Assembly: GCA_003255065.1 (NCBI GenBank)
Contig: QAOA01001300.1
Span: forward strand, 1,174,844 to 1,238,843
Length of the DNA: 64,000 nt
Reading direction: 5' to 3'
Source of the DNA: Cercis canadensis
Taxonomy: Eukaryota > Streptophyta > Magnoliopsida > Fabales > Fabaceae
The notes under the pieces: generated by a model
Database searches by the model: none
The model's input: only the letters and a program-made list of their open reading frames with translations
What the model was told of the DNA's origin: nothing
Translations under genes and position numbers: made by a program
Shown: positions 11,933 through 24,769 of the stretch, one piece after another
Numbering within the stretch: position 1 is the stretch's first letter
Layout of the letters: every line of letters begins with the position of its first letter

Positions 11933-13191
11933 CCAATCCAGCCTTCTTTTTCATTTCTTCTCCCATTTTGATCTCAAATTTTCTTCAGTAGTCAGCAAAA
12001 GCAAAACATAGAATTAGAGCAGTATAGGTGAAAGTCATATCCCTGCTTATAGCTCTGAATGTTATTATATCACATGATTCGTACACTAGAGAGGTACATA
12101 TTCATGTTCAAGAATTGTCTCATTGAAGCAGGAAAGGAGTTCCTAATTATTTCATGCACCTGAGGTTGCTTGGAATTGCTGATGTTAAAGTAAATGCATC
12201 CTCATTCTTTTATGCAAATCAGCCGAATTTAGTCGTTTAGTTTAAAAGCAATTACTCTAATAACCACATTTATAACTGATCAATTAATTACATTTGAAAT
12301 AGTTCTTTTGAAGAAACAAAATTTTGCTAGACCCTTTCCAATTAAAAAAATTGCAGTTACTTCTTGTTGCAAGTATAAAATGTATAAATAGCCCTTGAAT
12401 TTTCAATAATTTATGCATACACCACATGGAGTTTCATATTTTTTAAAATTACCCCTCCTTAAATTTTTTCATGGCTCATTTTTCAGTTCAACTAGAGCTC
12501 AGATCTAAACCAATTAGCATTCCCAAACCCAACCCCAATAGGCCAAACCCAGTGTTACTTTGAGACTCAACGGAGATAATAAAGAATTTGTTGTTTTTAT
12601 TCCCCTGAAACTTGGGATCTTTCGAAAGTATATGCCGCCCAACATGTGGAATAAAAAATAATATTTTCCTCTGTCTTTTTTTTTTTTTTTTTGCTACAAA
12701 AATCTTCGTTTTTTAAATTTTTGAAAAATTCATTTTAGCCTTGTGTGAAAATGTTTTGTTTTTGCAATCATGTCTTGGCTCCAAGGGTTATTTGACTTAT
12801 TTCATGAAAAAGAAATAAAAATTGCAAAGGAAAAATGAAGAAACGCAAGGAGGGAGATGGAATGGATACCCCACGCAGATAATAAAAAGGACAAGACTTT
12901 GACATAAAATTTTCCACCCAAATACGAAATCTGAACCGTTCAAAAAACATCTCGTGGTCCCATTACAATTATCTTCTTCCTCTTGCACGTTACACAGATG
13001 GAGAGAGTCGGAGAGAGACACCTATAGTTGAAGTCTTGAAGATCAAGGAGAAAGCTCAAAGAGCAAAGTAAAATAGCCCGCAAGAAGAAAATCTCTCTGC
13101 CGCTTCCCCTTCCCTCTGCCTCTGCGAGAAGCTTGATGCTTGAGCTAAAGTTTTGAACTTTGAGGGTCTTTTTCTGCCTATTCGTACTTCA
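11933..13191. other. 3' region of the RING gene and promoter/leader of the HDR1-like gene
   Basis: The first part should be 3' UTR; no polyadenylation site can be fixed. It has a poly-T run near 12678-12692. From about 13000 the sequence is G+C-richer and purine-rich, consistent with the leader of the gene starting at 13192. No other gene seen. Confidence 0.5.
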
Positions 13192-15772
13192 ATGGAAATT
13201 AACGGTAGAGATAGGAAGAGGGTCGAGGATGGGACTTTTGATGGGTTCTCTCCGGTCTCTTCCACTAGGATTTTCTGGAAATCTCGAAAAGGATCAGGTA
13301 CTCCCCCTTCATATTTGTGTTTGTACTCCATCTGTTTTTGGCTCTGTAACATGTTGAATTTTAGTTTACTTTGTTTTCTGTTGCATTTTCAAACTTGTTT
13401 TGAGACTCCCACCACGAAATCATTTAGTTTCTTGAGATACGTATAGGTAATGGAATGATTTTGGTGATTGTTGAATGGAATTTGCTAATACAAGTAAGTG
13501 AGTAACATGCCCACTGCCAAATCATTTTAGAGATGTGAGATCTTATATGTATTTCTACATCTAAAATCTCAGGTTTCCCTTTCGTTTTAAATCTCTATTA
13601 GTAACTTCCTGGGATTGATCTCTGCAAAATTCTTTTGAGAGAGACGTAGAACAGGCGTTAGAGTTGGTATGACTTTAATGTTACGTTACTTTATTTGTCA
13701 TGATTGGCTTACCAAACTCTCTCTCTCATTATTATATGCAAATAACTAGTATGGGTATCCTAACTCCTAAGATATGAGAAAAGAAGACCACGAAATCATT
13801 TGTTAGCTGATATATATAGCATATGAGAGAAGTTAACAACTAACTACACCCCTGATTCAACATGTATTTTATATTCAATGTATTTACACGAACGCCCTTC
13901 AATTTTGCAAAAGGCCAGAGAAAAGCTTACTTTAATATTTTGAGTTTATTCTTTTATTCAAGAAAATAATCATGTGGCTGTTGAGGTAGACATCTTAGTT
14001 TATATTCTTGGACTGTTGGACAACTCACCTTGCTTTCCCTAACCTATCATCTTCATGCATACAGGCCAAAATCTCGGTTTCCTAGGATCTGTTATGTCTC
14101 TTTTATTGTTGTCTGTTATTCTCGACATGTCTATATTGACATCTGAAAAGTCACCTATTTCCTTTCGTTATTCGCACTCTACCAAATGGCAGCGGATTCC
14201 GAAGTAAAAATGTAATTTTTTAAGAGTTCAATGCCTACTGAAAATTTATGATTGTATAATTGTCTGGAAAACGAGATTTGTAGAATTAGTGTTAAAGCAG
14301 GGGGTTACATTTAACTAAAAGTAGGGTGGGCCCATCATTTTAAGATTCTAATCCCATTTTGCTCAAAAATAGGCAGTCTCTTTTTTATGCTTTGTATGAC
14401 CTGTAGTTTCTCAAAATCATGTTGTGATTTTAACTCCAACTAGCTGCAAATACATAAGCATGGAACCCCGTCTTTTTGGATATTTAAGCCCTGTTTTTTT
14501 TCCTTAGAGTTGTTCATGGTTGGATTTTGTATCTACCAGTATCTGGCATGAGCATTCACTTATAAAGGAAATAAATAACAGTGAGGGGGCGACATAATTA
14601 TATAAGGTCGCCTGTCATATATAGCTCCATAAACTTGGAATTATATTTGATCATCTTGATGCTTACTATAGGCTTGTCAGTATGCATAATGAATGCAGCT
14701 GTTGGCCTTACCAATATTGTGATTTATTCCTAGAGAGAAGTTTATTTTGGTTGTTCTCTTTTTTCCTTTCTTCTATTGAAGTGGCTCTGAAAGGGGTGGG
14801 AGCACTATCGAGGTTGAAGATTTTCCACTAGCCACATATTTTTAAACTTTTCTTCTGTGGTAATAATGACTTTAGAAGTCAAATTTATTCCTTAGAGAAA
14901 GGTATAAATTGGAGCTTGCATTTGAAGTATGAAGAAAATTTGAGTTTTAGTGGATAATCCAGTAAACACCTTTGCTTTCAATATCCATAAAGGTGTGCAC
15001 TGCTTCTTAGCAGTTGCTGTGCTTCAGCTGTCTTATTGCTGGCTTTATATCATTTTCCTACTTTATTCTTTTTTTTTTCCCTTTTTTGGGTGATGCTTGT
15101 TGTAGTTGTGCAAATCTGCTATCTCTAAATTAGTTGGAAATAGAATGGTAACTTGTTCCTCACAGCTAGCGGGAGGAATTTAGAGGTATCAGAAGATACT
15201 GGTAATAAACCACCCAGCAAACAGGAAGAACTTCCTCCTGCTGAGGAGATGCAGGACTCAACTGCAGTTCCTGTGCTTTCTGAGCGTCGAAAGGCTTTAT
15301 TTGAACCATTAGAACCCGTAACCAATATTAATGGCAAACGACCATCCAATGAATCTTTACTTCCTCCCCCTGACTTTGAATCTGCAAACTATCCAAAGGG
15401 CTGGCTGATTGGAAAGAAGCGAAAGCTTGTCAATGTGGATGTCGTTGAAAGCATGCGAAGGATTGCCGTCCAAGAAATGAACAGAAAGGTGATGATACCT
15501 TTGTGAACAACTGAAATTTCTAGCTAAAATAGGTCTGAACAATTTGCTGGTTTCTGTTGCAGGACAGGGAAATAAATGGGTTGAATGAACAATTGGAGGA
15601 AGATGCACGAGTTCTAGAACACCTGCAAATCCAGCTTGTGGAAGAAAAGAGCAAGCGTGCTCAAGTTGAAAGAGAAAACACAATGCTTCAAGACCAAGTG
15701 AACATGCTTATGAACATGTTAGAAGAAAATGAAGAACAAATGGGGGACGACGAAGGTCAAGACGAACCATAA
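13192..15772 (+). CDS. HDR1-like: HEADING DATE REPRESSOR 1-like protein, 212 aa
   Basis: Three exons join in frame: 13192-13297, 15166-15488, 15563-15772. The N-terminus has the element [17 protein letters not shown], the middle has [14 protein letters not shown] and LLPPPDFE, and a basic GKKRKL stretch near residue 117 could be a nuclear signal. Residues 125-200 are heptad-rich ([17 protein letters not shown] and on), a long coiled coil, and the end is acidic. This combination matches the plant family named after rice HDR1, a nuclear flowering-time repressor that works with a SnRK1-type kinase; the name rests on recalled motifs. Outside rice the role is unproven. A 1.87-kb first intron separates exon 1. 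It runs tail-to-tail with the minus-strand gene ending at 16617. Confidence 0.75.
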
Positions 15773-16616
15773 GTGTATTAAATTAAAGCCTTTGCGTGTG
15801 TTATTAATTCTTTTATAGATTTGTCTGGTAAGCGTTAGTGAGTGCATAGAGTTTGCTGCTGCAGTTAGTGGAGTGCATATAGTTTTCTCATAGCCATAGG
15901 GGGATGTCAAAACGCACTGAACATCAAGTGATTTGTTTTTACAAGAAAAAATAATGTAAATCATCCATTAACTGTACTGCGGTTAATTTATATGATGTTT
16001 CTTCCTGTACAAATGTTCGATGTTTTTCTTTAAACTATGTAATCAACATCAATACAAAAAAAATATTGTTTCGATTTTGCCCTCGCCCAAAAAAAAAAAT
16101 TGTTTCAATTTTCCCGTATTGATTACTGATTATGATGTCTCTTCTTAGTTCTTCCATTCCTTATTCAATTATTTGAGGTTACGACGGTTTCAATGAAATA
16201 ACCGTCTGCGGATATGCATAAATGTGACATACAACTTTAAGCCTCCATTACGACAAAGATGATAGGAATAACGCATACGAAAACCTCAAAGCTGTAGTAG
16301 GCGGTTCAATTTTAGTCTGAAACTTTGGTTTTACAGAAGATGCACTAAAGTCAGGTATGCCCACAATTGCGCCTGCAACGTTCCAACGTTTTTTTTCTCC
16401 TTCATTTTTCAGCTGAATACAAGCTTCCCATTATATCTGCTGGGATTCTTCATCAATGTAAATTTCTGAATCCCTCTTTTAAGTTGGGATGAAACCGTTA
16501 CAGCCGAAAACAGAGAAGTTGACATGAAACTGACGGCAAACATTATATTGACATTCCTAAGACTACTTCATGGGTTTTTCTGATGCTTGTAAGCTCTGAT
16601 AATTCATCATTCATCA
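15773..16616. other. Shared 3' region between convergent genes
   Basis: Holds the 3' UTRs of the HDR1-like gene (+) and the gene at 16617-19298 (-). There are A-rich stretches at about 16056 and 16089, compatible with polyadenylation. No further gene seen. Confidence 0.5.
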
Positions 16617-19298
16617 TTATCTAACTTGACTATCAGAACCTTCTGACACGTGGAATAAGAACTGCGGCAGAGATGCTATCCTTGGAAGATTGAGGAGCAG
16701 GTCCCCAACTGATTCCTTCCTGGGAATGCCAGTTCCTTGCTTGCAGCCAGAAGCATCATCCTGCTGTCCCTCGGATTCAACAAGCTTACTTTTGCATGGT
16801 GACGCTGACACCAAAGTGGAGTCACTCTCACCTACTTTCTCACCACCATCTGCATCAAGACCATGATCAAGTTTCATCTTTGACTCTTGGGCTGTTGAAG
16901 GATCCTTCTGCAGAAGGCAGTAAAATGAATTGACCCTCGACATGAGAAACTGTTCATCAGAGGCTGCTGTAAGTTGAGAGTCATTGAACAAGTATTGAGT
17001 AAGTTCCTCTAGAATTGATCTGCTGCTATATTGGTTGTCACTGGAGAAGGCAGGATTGCCAGATGTCATCTGTTCTGAAATGCAATTCCCAATGTGGCTT
17101 ACTATATCGTCCATTGACATAGATGGGTGGAGTCCATGCACTCTGATCCGCTCCAAATTGCTAAGAAACTTCAAAGTCTCAGCTCCTCTACTCTTGAACT
17201 CTTCAATTGCACGGCTGTCCATCACTGTGCACAATAAATAAGGCAAACTGAGCTTAGTCGCAGTATATATGGACAGCATTGATAACAAAGTGAACGTACT
17301 CTAATTGCTTCTGTGTTAACAAGTGACCAATCCTACTTATGAACCAAAACAACGAACATGTGCATTTAGCATCAAACTCAATGTAGATTATACACAGGAA
17401 TGCACAACAAAAATGCATGTTATCCCCGTAATTACTATAACTTCCAGTTCAAGGATATCATGGTACCTGAGCTAGGTGAAGTAATTTCCTGGGAAACATT
17501 TTCAACAGCTTTACCCATTAGATTCTGTTCATCCTTTGAGGAAGATGATTGAACTGCAGATGCCGAGTCCACATCTTGCATGCCAAAGAAACTAGCCTGC
17601 TCTTCGCTTTTTCTATCAAAACCATCACCAGATTCAATATGGTCATCAATTACAGTTCTGGGTTCAAAGTATGGACATTCTAACACCATATCGGGCTGTT
17701 GACTTAAAAAGTTGAGGCGCGGATCACATTGAATGAGCTTCTCATAATGCTTCCCTAACAATCCTTGCGGGCACTGCACAAAATGTCGCCTATGAAAATA
17801 TTGAGAATTACATCAGTATTAATTATTAAAAATAATATAAATAAATAAATAACTAGGTAGTACTGTATCTAGCAATGATACTAACGGCAAAATGCAATAA
17901 GATACCTCCAACCTAGGGTAAGTTACACATAAATCCCAGAATGCTCTTAAAGAAAAACCCAGGACTTCTAAGAAAATTCTAGATAATTGTATTGATACTG
18001 TTTATAGGATTGGTTTTCAAAAAAGCCGTTCAATTATCACATAATCATATAATTCATTGCTGTAGTCTTATACAAATTATAGATGTCATACAATAGGTAA
18101 ACTACTATACTGGTATCGAGATATGCCGAACCCCACTATCCACGAATTTCGTGGTCAAGATAATACTTCATCAAGAAATAAGCATTAGACCACCTAAATA
18201 CCAAAAGAAGACCACATATAGTACCTCTGTATGCTTGCTTGTCCACCAGTAAAGTCTGATGTTGCCTGCCACAAGGTATGCTTCCTAGGTTGTGGATTGA
18301 TCTCCCTAAAGAATAAGGGTCTTCTAGACAACTAGAACAAACAAGGACACCAACTTAGCAACACAAATACTAGTGATACTCAACGTTGTAATATCATAAA
18401 TACCAAGAGACACAGAATCTTACCACCACTTCCAACGTTCCTGGTCCATCCTCAGGGTAGTTTGCCTTAAGAGCCATGATATCAGACCACGGGATTTCAA
18501 TCTTATTCTTAAGACAACCATCAAGAACTTCCCATACAAGCTTGTGCTTTGCAAAGTAACATTTTGCAACCAAATCTCCTTCATATCTTGACTTATACTG
18601 CAAACATAAAAACTACAGTTATCACCATTCCTAACTCACACTGCAAAATTTCATACACATTATAATATTATATTTACAGTTGTTTTTGGAAGTTGTCACC
18701 ATACCTCCCAAGTCCCAATTCTCAAAATGGAAGCAGGAAAATTCGATGCCTTGAGTTTAGCATCCGCGGTACTGGAAACAGAAACCTTAGTACCCTTGTG
18801 ATCTTTCTTGTTCCCAATCGCTAAATTGGAATTATCTTCTTGGGAGAGTCTCATCTGAATTAAATCCAAAAGGGATGGGCTCTTTCTGAGACGCAAACCG
18901 AGTGGGCTTGGCTCATCGAGAGGATTGTACAAAGTTGGAGGGATAGGAAGGGAATCAGCACTTGAAGCCCACTGTTAGCAAACAAAATCAAAAATTAAGG
19001 AAGCGATCAACTTCACCTTCAACGTAAACAACTAAAAAGAAAAGATTGATGCTGAGTTTCAGAGGAATAGTTATAAAAATTCAATTTTTAGAATACCCTG
19101 GAGCAGTCACTCAAAATTGGGAGGAGGGGGGGGGGGAGGAGATTTTGAAAAACAAAAAAAAAAAATTCAAACCTCGTGAAAGGAATCTAGCTTGGATCGC
19201 TTGTGAAGAGGGCCGAGTTCATCTCTCCCAGAATCCTCGACCTCCAACTTCACCTTTTTGAGGCAGTTGTTGGTCTCCGATTTCATTAACTGAACCAT
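16617..19298 (-). CDS. Conserved plant protein of unknown function, 534 aa
   Basis: Six exons join in frame from the ATG at 19298: 19298-19173, 18971-18705, 18597-18424, 18331-18225, 17789-17467, 17224-16617. The N-terminus is basic (KRSKL near residue 34). A compact conserved-looking core at residues 125-250 includes FPASILRIGTWE, then VAKCYFAKHKLVWEVL, PWSDIMALKA and RRPLFFREINPQPRKHTLWQ. The C-terminal half is acidic and serine-rich with an LLLNLPRIASLPQF element near the end. The core is reminiscent of a family seen in many land plants with no assigned activity; some entries may be labelled TRF-like, but I see no Myb/telobox motif, so I do not adopt that name. No signal peptide or membrane segment. 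Three CACGTG boxes lie 235-456 bases upstream of the start. Confidence 0.8.
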
Positions 19299-19532
19299 CG
19301 AGCTGCTTCTGGAGTGACTACGCCACAGAGCGAATGAGACAGGAAGAAGAACGTAGCAACAGGTAAATAGTCTTCAACTGAGTTAACTCGGAAAATAGGA
19401 TTTGAGAATACAAATACAAAAAGCTTCTTGTTTTCCAGTACTGTGGCAATGGCGGGCGCTTAACTTGAGCTATGAAAAAGGAAAACTTTAATCTCTCTCT
19501 CTTGTAAACTATCTGATTCTATGGGCAAGTAT

Positions 19533-19754
19533 CACGTGCCCAAACCCAAAATACGACGCGTTCAAAAGAGAACAGCTAAGAGAGGTCAAGTTGCCAATCT
19601 TAATGACGAATTTGCCTTGGCTTAAAGATGAAGAATCCAGCTTTGGCGGTGGCTTATTTTGTCGCCTCTTGTGGGGTAATATTGGGATTTCGGAACAAGT
19701 TACGGCGTGCTTCAGTCCTCACCGCCGGGGATCAGTGTCACGTGGCATCACGTG
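19533..19754. promoter_or_regulatory. Cluster of three CACGTG (G-box) sites
   Basis: Perfect CACGTG hexamers lie at 19533-19538, 19739-19744 and 19749-19754; the last two are 10 bases apart, one helical turn. They lie just upstream of the minus-strand gene starting at 19298. G-boxes bind bHLH (PIF/MYC) and bZIP (HY5, ABF) factors in plants, so light, ABA or jasmonate control is possible; that is inference. Confidence 0.5.
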
Positions 19755-22700
19755 TTGGATATGGATAAAATGTGGGACCCTGTTCATGAACCTTCTCAAT
19801 GGATTTTTGTCAAGTTCTCTCCTTGCGTGATAGGGTGGCTTAGACAGGTGTAAGAATCTGGTGGGAGGATCAAACACGTAAGCTAGTTAGTGGGTCCTTT
19901 CATATGCGTTTCCGGATAATGTATCTTATTTCAAAAAATATAAAATAATTCTCTATTCGTTTGCTTTATCCTTATGGATAAACTTGAAAAAAAGCTGATC
20001 TAGGTGTCTTTGTAATTTAAAAATTGAACAGTTTGGTAATTGGCACACAACACAAATTAATTTAACAGTATGTTTCGTTATCATCAACTCGTTATTTAAA
20101 TACTCAAATTAAAATTTTACAGTTATATTAAATGATTTAATTTCTTATGTGGCATTAAATTTTTACCAGACTTGTAAAGAGAGATGATTTGATTAGTTGA
20201 GAAATCACAATAATGATTTTGGCAATGATAAATATATGTTGTTATCCTTTCATTGACTTGGTTAATTAATTTAAGAGGATCAGAAAACTATAACCAAGAT
20301 AATCAGCATTTATTTCAAGGAAACTTACTTTGGGGTATTAAGGAACCAATTTCATATTCATCCACTTACTTATTGGGTTTGGAAATGTTAAAAGCTTGCT
20401 GTAGCTAGGATCAAATTGGGCCTGGACTTAGGCCCATGTTGATATATGAGTGTTATTAGCTTCTTGACGAAGTAATGCTTTTTCCCTCTTCTGAAAGTGG
20501 AAATACTAATGAAGTATAGTACTATCTACGCCGTGCACTAGATAATATTACTTGTTATGTGATACATTAGAGTGTATATATAACACTTGCACAAACTCAA
20601 TGCTGCGTGGTTGTGTTGTGGCAGTTTGAAGAACTTCCGTAATGATGCATGCAGCCAAAGGACAAAGTTATGATTCCAAACTAATATTATAACCCTATGA
20701 TAGCAGAGCAGTCATAATGTGTAGTGTAGTGTAGTGTCTCCAAATCAGGGACATCAATCTAGCCTTATTTACACATGATATTGGCACAACAATCAACAAT
20801 CACCTAATTTAACCCTTTATATTCAGTTATACAAGAAACTATTGGGAATACAACACATTTTTCATTTCCTGCTTAGACTTAGACTTATACTTACTGCTCT
20901 TTATATAACTATACCTCTTCAAGACTTAGTACAGATTATGATTATTACCTGCTTTATATTACTCTTAGCCTTTATATTAGCAAAAGTCACAACTCACGGC
21001 TTCTCTATTCATACTTAGATATCTGACAGAATTTCAACTTCCAGCATTCACATCTTTATTCTGCCGCCAGTGCTTTGTATCAAATCATAGTAATGAAATA
21101 ACTTCACTCATATGCACTTTTCTGACTGCCATTTGGTAAATGATTGTGAAAAAATGTCAGAGAGAGAGAGAGAGAGAGAGTGGTTTCATAGAATTGTGGT
21201 TCTTAATTAATTAGGCAGCATAAGAAAAGCAAGACATGGTTGTGATGGACCACACATGGGAAGTCATAGTCTTGTGTTGAAGGTTTGGTGCAAGAGACAA
21301 AATCATGATACTTGCTTAAGTCCAAAGTGATTGACATCCAAACTCTTCTCTTAAAGGCAAGTATGCTTTACCATAGTCCATAATCAAACAAGTTTATGAC
21401 TTTAATTAAAGAGAGAGAGAGAGAGAGAGAGAGAGAAGGGGTGGGTACGCAAGTTGCTTATATTATATATTTTCTACACAGAGACAGAAAGGCGGCAGGT
21501 TAGAGAGAGGTGCAAATCTGTTATTAATTCGAGGAACTTGGACTAATTAAATTCAGTCACTTTAGTTTTAAAATCTATTTGCATATTTTTATTCACAAAT
21601 AATTACTATATTAATCATCTTGCAATAATATTAGGATTTAATACTACCTATCTATCCCTTCAGTAATTATGTTATTAGATATATGGTATATTTATTAGAA
21701 AGGTGCGAGTGAAACAAATTGTGAATGTAGATATTTCTAAAACAATCAAATAATAACTTACAGGCTAGTTGATGAAAACTGAAGAGTTGTCGGTAAGTTT
21801 TACCTTGTAATTATTATTACCACTACTGTATATATGATGTGATTCATTGACTTGGAACACAAGTTTACAAGTGAAAAGGGAGGAAACAAATTGCAAATCA
21901 TGTCTGACAACTAACGAGAGGTTTTTACACGAATCTTTCAGTCTTAGCTACCCAATCCTAATACTGATACTGCTGCAGTTGTAACAGTCAAATCCTTTGT
22001 TTAGCTTTGAGTTTGCATTCCTTTCTTAAACACATGCTCCAAATTTAAGCTACAAGGTTATTGCCTAGTCTTAAGTGATATTCTTAATTAGTGGCCTAGG
22101 TTTTATTGCTCTTTCTCCCTTCTCCAATGAACCTAGCTCCTCTTATGACTTGTGTGCTATTATATTAAAATAATTATTTCAAACAGTTTAGTATAAGAAG
22201 TACCAAAAGTATTTATAAGAAAATGAAGATTATCATACTTGATGAGTAAGATGAGCTTAATTACTATTAAATTGTTATTTGGAATTCAGAAATCTAGAAA
22301 ATGAGCTTGTTTGAGTTGCAAGTGGCCATGCCTAGGAGAAACAAGGGCCAAATTTTAGCATAAAAACCAACAAATTCCATAGATGGGATGGAGATAAATT
22401 TAAAGTGGAACTATTTTGGGTATCGCTTTCTCAAACTGATAACTCTGTTCCATTTCTGTTTTCTGTGAAACTGTACAAACTAAAATAGCACACTGTGCAC
22501 ACATCCCATTCTGTTTTATTAGAGAAATTTCTTAGTGGAGTAAGAGACATTGGCAAAACACAGCAAATACCAATTGTTTAGTGCTTTTCAATGGTCTCTG
22601 GCTCTCATGGTCTATGAGAAAGTTGTGACAGTTGATTCCTTCTTGACGGTACGGAGTCTTATCTTAGAGGGCTGAATAGGCCAATAAGATCATTGAAAAT

Positions 22701-22998
22701 CCAAGGCCCCTCGTCCCACTACACCACCAACAAACACAGCACTTCTTTTCTTTTCTCAATACGTGCACGTGAAACCCCAATAATTTCTCATGCACAAGTG
22801 GGGTCTCAAAGCCAGCCCTTCCTCTTTTGTTCTCATGCCAAACTCCATCACTCAGAATCTCCTCCATTCCCTCTTTCTCTCTTTCTATTTCTTTCTTTAT
22901 CTTTCGCTCTCAATGCTTCTTCTTCCTTGATTTCTTTGCCCATTATATTCCTTATTCATCTTTCTTTACCTTTCCTTAAATCCTTGTCATCCCCAAGA
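19755..22998. other. Long intergenic region upstream of the aspartic protease gene
   Basis: About 3.2 kb without a supported gene. It contains (GA)n microsatellites at 21159-21180 and 21411-21436. I looked for common microRNA sequences by eye and saw none. From about 22850 the sequence becomes pyrimidine-rich, typical of a plant 5' leader. Confidence 0.5.
21411..21436. repeat. (GA)n microsatellite
   Basis: Thirteen GA units. A second (GA)n run sits 230 bases upstream at 21159-21180. Confidence 0.95.
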
Positions 22999-24769
22999 AT
23001 GGCGGAGGCAACATCTCTGTTACTACTCTTTCTCTCTATTGTTTCTCTTTACCTCGTCATTGCAAATGGGGTTCACTCTTTTGAACAGAAGAAGACGTTC
23101 ACCCTGCAAAAATTGCACAAGAAACAGCAACTTGCGAACCTGGGTTGCCTCCTTCCAGAATCAAGTGAATCTGCTCATAGACTAAGTTTTCTTTGCAGGC
23201 CATTTACGAGCTTTATTGAATTTTCTAATATTTTAATCAAACTACTACTTTTCTTTTTTACAGTTAGGATCTAAGACTGCTTTTTTTTTTTTTCCTTCCT
23301 GAAAGAAAACAGTCATCATTGGTTTTTCTCAGTGCTTGTCATATAGTCTAAGACATTAACTGCCTTCGATAAAGCATATCTTGGCTCTATATTTCTCTAG
23401 ATTGCATTGTGTATTCTATTAGCTCATTTTGTATGCTTCAAATAAAAAACCAAAATCCCTATGAGTTGAAAGATAAATTTCCTTGTAATTTGAATTCTCA
23501 GGAAAGGAGAAAGGTGCTGTTATACTGGAAATGAAGGACAGAGGTCACTGCTCAAGAAAGAAAGTTGATTGGAATAGGAGGTTTCAGAAACAGTTAGTAT
23601 TGGATGATGTTCGTGTTCGGACAATCCAAAGCCGAATCAGAAATATGGTTTCTGGCCATATTGAAGATGCTTCAGAAACTCAAGTTCCATTAACATCTGG
23701 TATAAAATTCCAAACTTTAAACTACATTGTGAGTATGGGAATGGGTAGCCAGAATTCGACAGTGATAGTTGACACTGGAAGTGACTTGACATGGGTTCAA
23801 TGTGAGCCTTGCAAGTCATGTTATGATCAACAAGGGCCTCTCTTCAAACCCTCTACATCCAATTCCTATCAATCAGTTTCCTGTAATTCTTCCACCTGCC
23901 AATCTCTTCAATTTGCTACTGGAAATTCAGGAGTTTGTGGAAGTAACCCATCAACTTGTAACTATATGGTTAACTATGGTGATGGATCCTATACTAGTGG
24001 TGATCTAGGTGTTGAAAAAGTTCATTTTGGAAGTCTATCAGTGAGTAATTTTATATTTGGCTGTGGTAGGAATAATAAAGGTCTGTTTGGAGGAGCTTCA
24101 GGCCTAATGGGCTTGGGAAGAAGTAACCTCTCAATGATATCTCAAACTAATTCTTTATTTGGTGGAGTTTTCTCTTACTGTTTACCAACAACAGAAGCTG
24201 GAGCTTCTGGATCATTAATCATGGGTGGTGATTCTTCTGTTTTCAAGAATGTTACTCCTATTACTTACACCAGAATGATTCCAAGTCTACAGCTATCCAA
24301 CTTTTATATCCTCAATCTCACTGGAATAAATGTTGGTGGTGTGGCTTTGGAAGCTCCAAGTTTTGGTAATGGTGGAATACTAATTGATTCTGGGACAGTG
24401 ATTACAAGACTTGCTCCCTCTGTGTACAAGGCTCTGAAGGCAGAGTTCTTGAAACAGTTTTCTGGTTTCCCTCCAGCACCGGCATTTTCGATTTTGGATA
24501 CCTGCTTCAATCTCACTGCATATGAAGAAGTAAACATTCCAAGCATAAGGATGTATTTTGAGGGCAATGCTGAGCTGAGTGTGGATGTAACTGGCATATT
24601 CTATATAGTAAAATCAGATGCTTCCCAGGTTTGTTTGGCGCTTGCAAGTCTTTCTGATGAATTTGATATTGGCATCATTGGAAATTATCAGCAGAGGAAC
24701 CAAAGGGTAATATATGATACCAAACAGTCTAAGGTGGGATTTGCAGGAGAGGCTTGCAGTTTCACATGA
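22999..24769 (+). CDS. Nepenthesin-like aspartic protease (A1 family), 477 aa
   Basis: Two exons join in frame: 22999-23164 and 23502-24769. Residues 1-27 form a signal peptide. A prosegment follows, ending near residue 110. Both catalytic aspartates are present: D146-T-G-S (VIVDTGSDLTWVQC) and D351-S-G-T (ILIDSGTVITRL). The flap motif NYGDGSYTSGD and the cysteine-rich nepenthesin insert after the first active site (CEPCKSCYDQQGPLF) place it with plant apoplastic proteases resembling At5g10770/AED1. It should cleave proteins in the cell wall space or vacuole; related members act in defence and development. There is no plant-specific insert and no GPI-anchor-like tail. The start is the ATG directly before the signal peptide. 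An upstream in-frame stretch is open but pyrimidine-rich leader. All key residues are intact. Confidence 0.9.

Noticed and set aside
21159..21436. (GA)n runs as possible GAGA-factor elements
   Set aside because: Microsatellites of this kind occur at many places in the window, so position alone gives no support for a regulatory role.
19755..22998. Possible microRNA precursor in the long intergenic region
   Set aside because: No sequence matching the common conserved plant microRNAs was seen, and folding cannot be computed here.
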